From contig JAYMGJ010000223.1 in NCBI GenBank assembly GCA_037178675.1, positions 1 through 22,523 on the forward strand: DNA of 22,523 nucleotides, given 5' to 3'. This DNA is from Scleroderma bovista (Eukaryota; Basidiomycota; Agaricomycetes; Boletales; Sclerodermataceae). Shown here one piece after another: positions 19,301-22,523 of this stretch (position 1 is the stretch's first letter; the number at the start of each line of letters is the position of its first letter). The notes beneath the pieces are model-generated. The model was not told the DNA's origin and made no database searches. It saw nothing but the letters and a program-made list of their open reading frames with translations. Both the position numbers and the translations under genes were made by a program.

Positions 19301-20459
19301 ACTCGGACTCTGAGACTGCCGACGCCAAGAACCGCGCGATGCGTGCCGCTGGGTTCATCGTCCCCGACACATTCGAACAACTTCCTGATGCCCTTCGCTC
19401 GACGTATGCTAAGCTTGTGCACGAGGGTGCCATCGTCCCCACGCGTGAAGTCGACCCTCCCGTGATCCCGATGGACTACAAGTGGGCTCAGGAGCTCGGT
19501 CTGATTCGCAAGCCCGCTGCGTTCATCTCCACCATCTCCGACGAGCGTGGACAGGAGCTCATGTATGCTGGCATGCGCATCTCGGATGTTTTCAAGGAGG
19601 AGATCGGTGTTGGCGGTGTCGTCAGTCTGCTGTGGTTCAAGCGCCGCCTTCCTGCAAACGCGACCAAGTTCATTGAAATGGTCCTGATGTTGACGGCGGA
19701 CCACGGACCGGCTGTGAGCGGTGCGATGAACACGATCGTCACGACCCGTGCGGGCAAGGATTTGATCAGCAGTTTGGCGAGTGGGTTGTTGACGATTGGG
19801 AGTCGGTTCGGAGGTGCGCTGGATGAGGCTGCTGCGATGTTTAGTTCGGCGAGGGATCGTGGGTTGACCCCTAGGGAGTTCGTGGATGAGTGCCGCAAGG
19901 GGAACAAACTGAGTACGTTGCTGTTCCTTCCTTCTTTTTTTTTCCGATGGCGCTGATGATAATGATCGGGTACAGTCTCCGGTATCGGACACAAGATCAA
20001 GAGTGTCAACAACCCTGACTTGCGTGTCGAGCTTGTGAAGAAATTCGTGATGCAGCACTTCCCCTCGCACTCGTTGTTGGATTATGCTCTTGCTGTCGAA
20101 AAGGTGACAACTGCGAAGAAGGACACGGTGAGTGTTGCGCGATCTCTATGATATAGGGCGGATTGCTGACGTTTTGATTCTTTTTTTTTTAGCTCATCCT
20201 CAACGTTGACGGGTGTATCGCCGTCTGTTTCGTCGATCTCTTGCGTGACTCGGGCGCATTTACCCCCGAGGAAGCGGATGAATACATTAAGATCGGCACG
20301 CTGAACGGCTTGTTCGTCCTCGGTCGCTCAATCGGTTTCATCGGCCACCACCTCGATCAGAAACGCCTCCGTGCGCCATTGTACCGCCATCCCGCCGATG
20401 ATATCTTCATCAACATGGCAGACTTGCCTCAACCCAGGGTGTTGGGTAAGATGCAGTAA
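16367..20459 (+). CDS. acl1: ATP-citrate lyase (fused, single-polypeptide form)
   Basis: This enzyme cleaves citrate with CoA and ATP into acetyl-CoA and oxaloacetate in the cytosol, supplying lipid and sterol synthesis and acetylation. Ten exons: 16367-16379, 16439-16755, 16825-17392, 17448-17666, 17717-17865, 17918-17984, 18099-18873, 18927-19912, 19976-20127 and 20193-20459. They join in one frame to 1170 residues, near the roughly 1100 of the animal enzyme. The start [19 protein letters not shown] matches the family, as do [12 protein letters not shown] in the ATP-grasp/citrate-binding part, [17 protein letters not shown] in the CoA-binding part and GHAGSM with the phospho-His at about residue 822. 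The C-terminal citrate-synthase-like domain has [13 protein letters not shown] near 962. A Pro/Ser/Thr-rich linker spans about residues 473-550. The first exon codes for only four and a third codons. Nothing is broken. Confidence 0.96.
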
Positions 20460-21780
20460 ATATAGATATACCGCTTTTTTTTGTTGTGCTTGTTACTGTA
20501 TGTCGGTGCAAGGTTCCTGTGGTTGGCGCAGTGTGCCAATGTGTACATGCTATCGGCTTGTTTTAGAGATTGGAACAATACGTACGACCTGGTTATGTTC
20601 TTGCTGTAATACCTGCGATGTTCGCATCAATAGACTCTGGTTTGGTCTTCCGTTCTGCATAGCGTGTGGTGGTAGCGTGTTATTTACAAAGGTATACTGC
20701 ATAAGGAATTAACTTGATTTAGCTACGCAACTACGACATATTTTCGATCTACGAAGCACTCGAGAGGGCCCGGGCGTTGGTGAGGACGCCTACCGCGGAC
20801 CTCGGGGTGAGTTATGATCGATACCGGGTAACTGGTATCGATCGTCCTGCGACCGGCAAGACCCACAAAGGGCAGGGCGGACGTATGTTATTTACGACGC
20901 ACCGAAGCGGCCAGGTTAGATCCCGCGCCCTGTGTCCTGAGGCACGGCCCTCTCAGTGCTTTGGCTTCCCTTGTATTTTAGCTTTGACATATTCTTTGTA
21001 ACTTAGATACATTGTCCGCTCGGGCGTCGAGCCACTCGCGCTTTGACGTCACCAGTACTGTACTTAACCCGCCTGTAGCTACAATCTGATTCCCCCCAGT
21101 TCCGCATTTCACGTCCGAGTCGTTGGTTTAAGAAGTCACAAGTTTTCAGTCGTATCTACAGTGTCCACTATCTAAGTTCCGAATCTCTCTCGTCTTCCAT
21201 CTCTCATCTCTCACTTCTTGCCCTCTTGAACACCCGAACCCGCACCTTCCCCTGCAACTGCAAGACAAGCTGAGACTTATTAGAAATATTCACCATAAAC
21301 TTCAAAGACTGGTTAGGATTCCTTCCTATAATATGCCCATAACAATACTCTAGAATAAGGCCATTACAGACAGCAAACACCTTGTTAAACTATTCTGTTC
21401 TACAGCCTCCGTTTCAAGAACCACTCAAGCATTGGCACACAGTGATCAAAATCGAAATAACACTAATCGCAGATGTTCAAAATGCATTTCCAGTTTGTAG
21501 TGGCCTTATAAACAAGGCGATTCAAAACCATCAAAACAGGATAAAGTCTTCTGACGAGAAACAAGAGCTCTAAAGTGCAAATGGAACGACAAAAGAAATA
21601 AAAATATTACCAGCTGATTATCAGTTGTTCGACCATCTCACACAGATCATGTTTTTATAAGCGAATGTATTAGATGAGGAAAAACCCCATGAACAATGCA
21701 CTATGTAAACTATGAAGTTTTCAATTCCAGCCAGAGGGGAAGGCGGTTGGGAGAGACAACCCCGAGACGCTAGGCATCCC
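20460..21780. other. Intergenic DNA between two convergent host genes
   Basis: This stretch separates the ends of ATP-citrate lyase (+) and the hydrophobin (-). The open frames in it (for example 20371-20712 and 21382-21573) are short and featureless. Apart from the hairpin at 20816-20843 I see no RNA gene, repeat or transposon relic. The part from about 21290 to 21720 is noticeably AT-rich. Confidence 0.55.
20816..20843. repeat. Perfect inverted repeat (10-bp arms, 8-base loop)
   Basis: GATCGATACC and GGTATCGATC flank GGGTAACT. It lies 357 bp beyond the ATP-citrate lyase stop codon, probably past the transcript end. It could be a protein-binding palindrome or a small transposon scar. No function can be assigned from sequence alone. 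Confidence 0.7.
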
Positions 21781-22213
21781 TTAGAGGTTGACGTTGCTGC
21801 AGCCAAGGTTCACGAGGCCGTTCTAAAAGGCTCCATAAGACGACGCCGCGAACAAGAAGACGGAAATGGCTTACGAAGGAGTTACCCTCACAGCACACAG
21901 CCTGTTGGTTAGCCTGGCAAGCGGCGGCACCACCGATGATGGTGACGGGGGAGCACTGGGCAGCAACCAAGCCGGTGACTTGAGCGGCAACGGAAGCCAA
22001 AACGTTGTTGTTGAAGCTAGAGAGGAAGGAGGAGGCCTACGATAAAATGAACAAACGGTCAAATCCAATCGCCAGAGAGTACGTTACCTGCTGGGTCTGC
22101 TGGCAGCACTGGATCTGGCCGTTGTTGCACTTGCTCTCTCCACCGCGGACGGCGAGAGGGTTGGCGACGGCGAGGGCAGCGAGGGAGGCAACAGCGAAGA
22201 CACGTGCGAACAT
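21781..22213 (-). CDS. Class I hydrophobin
   Basis: This is a small secreted amphipathic protein that self-assembles at air-water interfaces and coats hyphae or fruiting tissue. Minus-strand exons 22213-22088, 22036-21875 and 21822-21781 have 51 and 52 bp GT-AG introns, all phase 0, and give 109 residues. A signal peptide is clear (MFARVFAVASLAALAVA, cleavage probably near residue 17). The eight-cysteine signature is complete: KC-x6-CC (C29, C36, C37), AQC, AAC, VCC and a final GC five residues before the stop (GCSNVNL). The spacing fits class I, and both introns lie at positions common in agaricomycete hydrophobins. The gene is single here, although such genes often cluster. The leader before the ATG is CT-rich, as in strongly expressed fungal genes. 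Confidence 0.95.
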
Positions 22214-22322
22214 TGTGGCTGGTAGAGAGAGAGTAGCTGGAATTGAGCTGGTAAAGAGTGTGTGGTGTAACTGGTAGAAGCAGATAGAACTGATGGAGAG
22301 CAGAGAGACGAAGACTGCCCTC

Positions 22323-22330
22323 CTTTTATA
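22323..22330 (-). promoter_or_regulatory. TATA box of the hydrophobin gene
   Basis: TATAAAAG on the minus strand lies about 110 bp upstream of the hydrophobin ATG and is followed by a C/T-rich leader with CTCTCTCTCTACCAGCC just before the start codon. This fits a strong, regulated promoter. Confidence 0.7.
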
Positions 22331-22475
22331 CCTTTCCTATGCGGCTGAAGTGCATGGCTTTGCGTAAACAGCAAATAATTTTTGGGCGAATATTTGTCGT
22401 ACGTGACGGGGCCAAGGGTTTGCAAGCTAACCGACCGCGCCAGCGGAGTGACGGACAAAAGTGAGGCGCGTCGCG

Positions 22476-22480
22476 ATTGG
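22476..22480 (-). promoter_or_regulatory. CCAAT motif upstream of the hydrophobin
   Basis: CCAAT on the minus strand lies about 145 bp upstream of the TATA box. A five-base motif is weak evidence by itself; it is noted for its position and orientation. Confidence 0.3.
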
Positions 22481-22523
22481 CTGGAACTGCGGAACGCGTC
22501 CGTTTGTATTGCGCACGTGACTT

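Noticed and set aside
19147..20070. 307-codon minus-strand open frame
   Set aside because: It is antisense to conserved ATP-citrate lyase exons 8 and 9 and has no features of its own.

Overview
The window looks like nuclear DNA of a filamentous basidiomycete, most likely an agaricomycete. Genes are split by many 41-114 bp GT-AG introns. ATP-citrate lyase is one fused polypeptide, whereas ascomycetes usually split it into two subunits. There is a class I hydrophobin, a relic of a basidiomycete-type benzoquinone reductase, and a mobile element carrying a DUF6589-like protein and a RecQ helicase. A Rhizoctonia/Ceratobasidium-type genome is a guess, not a demonstration.

Layout. Positions 1-1287 and 7695-8873 are two diverged direct copies of a non-coding repeat of about 1.2 kb. 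The 6.4 kb between them holds no intact gene. It contains a frameshifted quinone reductase relic (2246-2661), Thr/Ser-rich and other degenerate reading frames, a CA microsatellite, and a small nested inverted-repeat element (5771-6036).

Positions 8910-15364 are a complete 6.45 kb DNA transposon. It is bounded by perfect 123 bp terminal inverted repeats and flanked by TA. Inside are two convergent genes whose stop codons are only 13 bp apart: a DUF6589-like putative transposase (9136-11882, +) and a RecQ-family helicase (15129-11896, -). Both have CGA-type arginine positions converted to TGA stops, so this copy is probably non-autonomous. The 3' end of the RecQ gene has grown by tandem duplication of an intron-exon unit encoding TDGQTTR heptapeptides. 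The reading frame survives splicing of every copy.

From 15365 the DNA is ordinary host sequence: about 1 kb upstream of the ATP-citrate lyase gene, the gene itself (16367-20459, + strand, 10 exons, 1170 residues by my reconstruction), 1.3 kb of intergenic DNA with a perfect hairpin, and a three-exon class I hydrophobin on the minus strand (22213-21781) with a TATA box and a CT-rich leader.

The two host genes (cytosolic acetyl-CoA supply and cell-surface coating) have no obvious functional link. The notable system is the DUF6589 + RecQ transposon. All exon structures were worked out by eye from splice sites and family resemblance; no alignment or database search was run.
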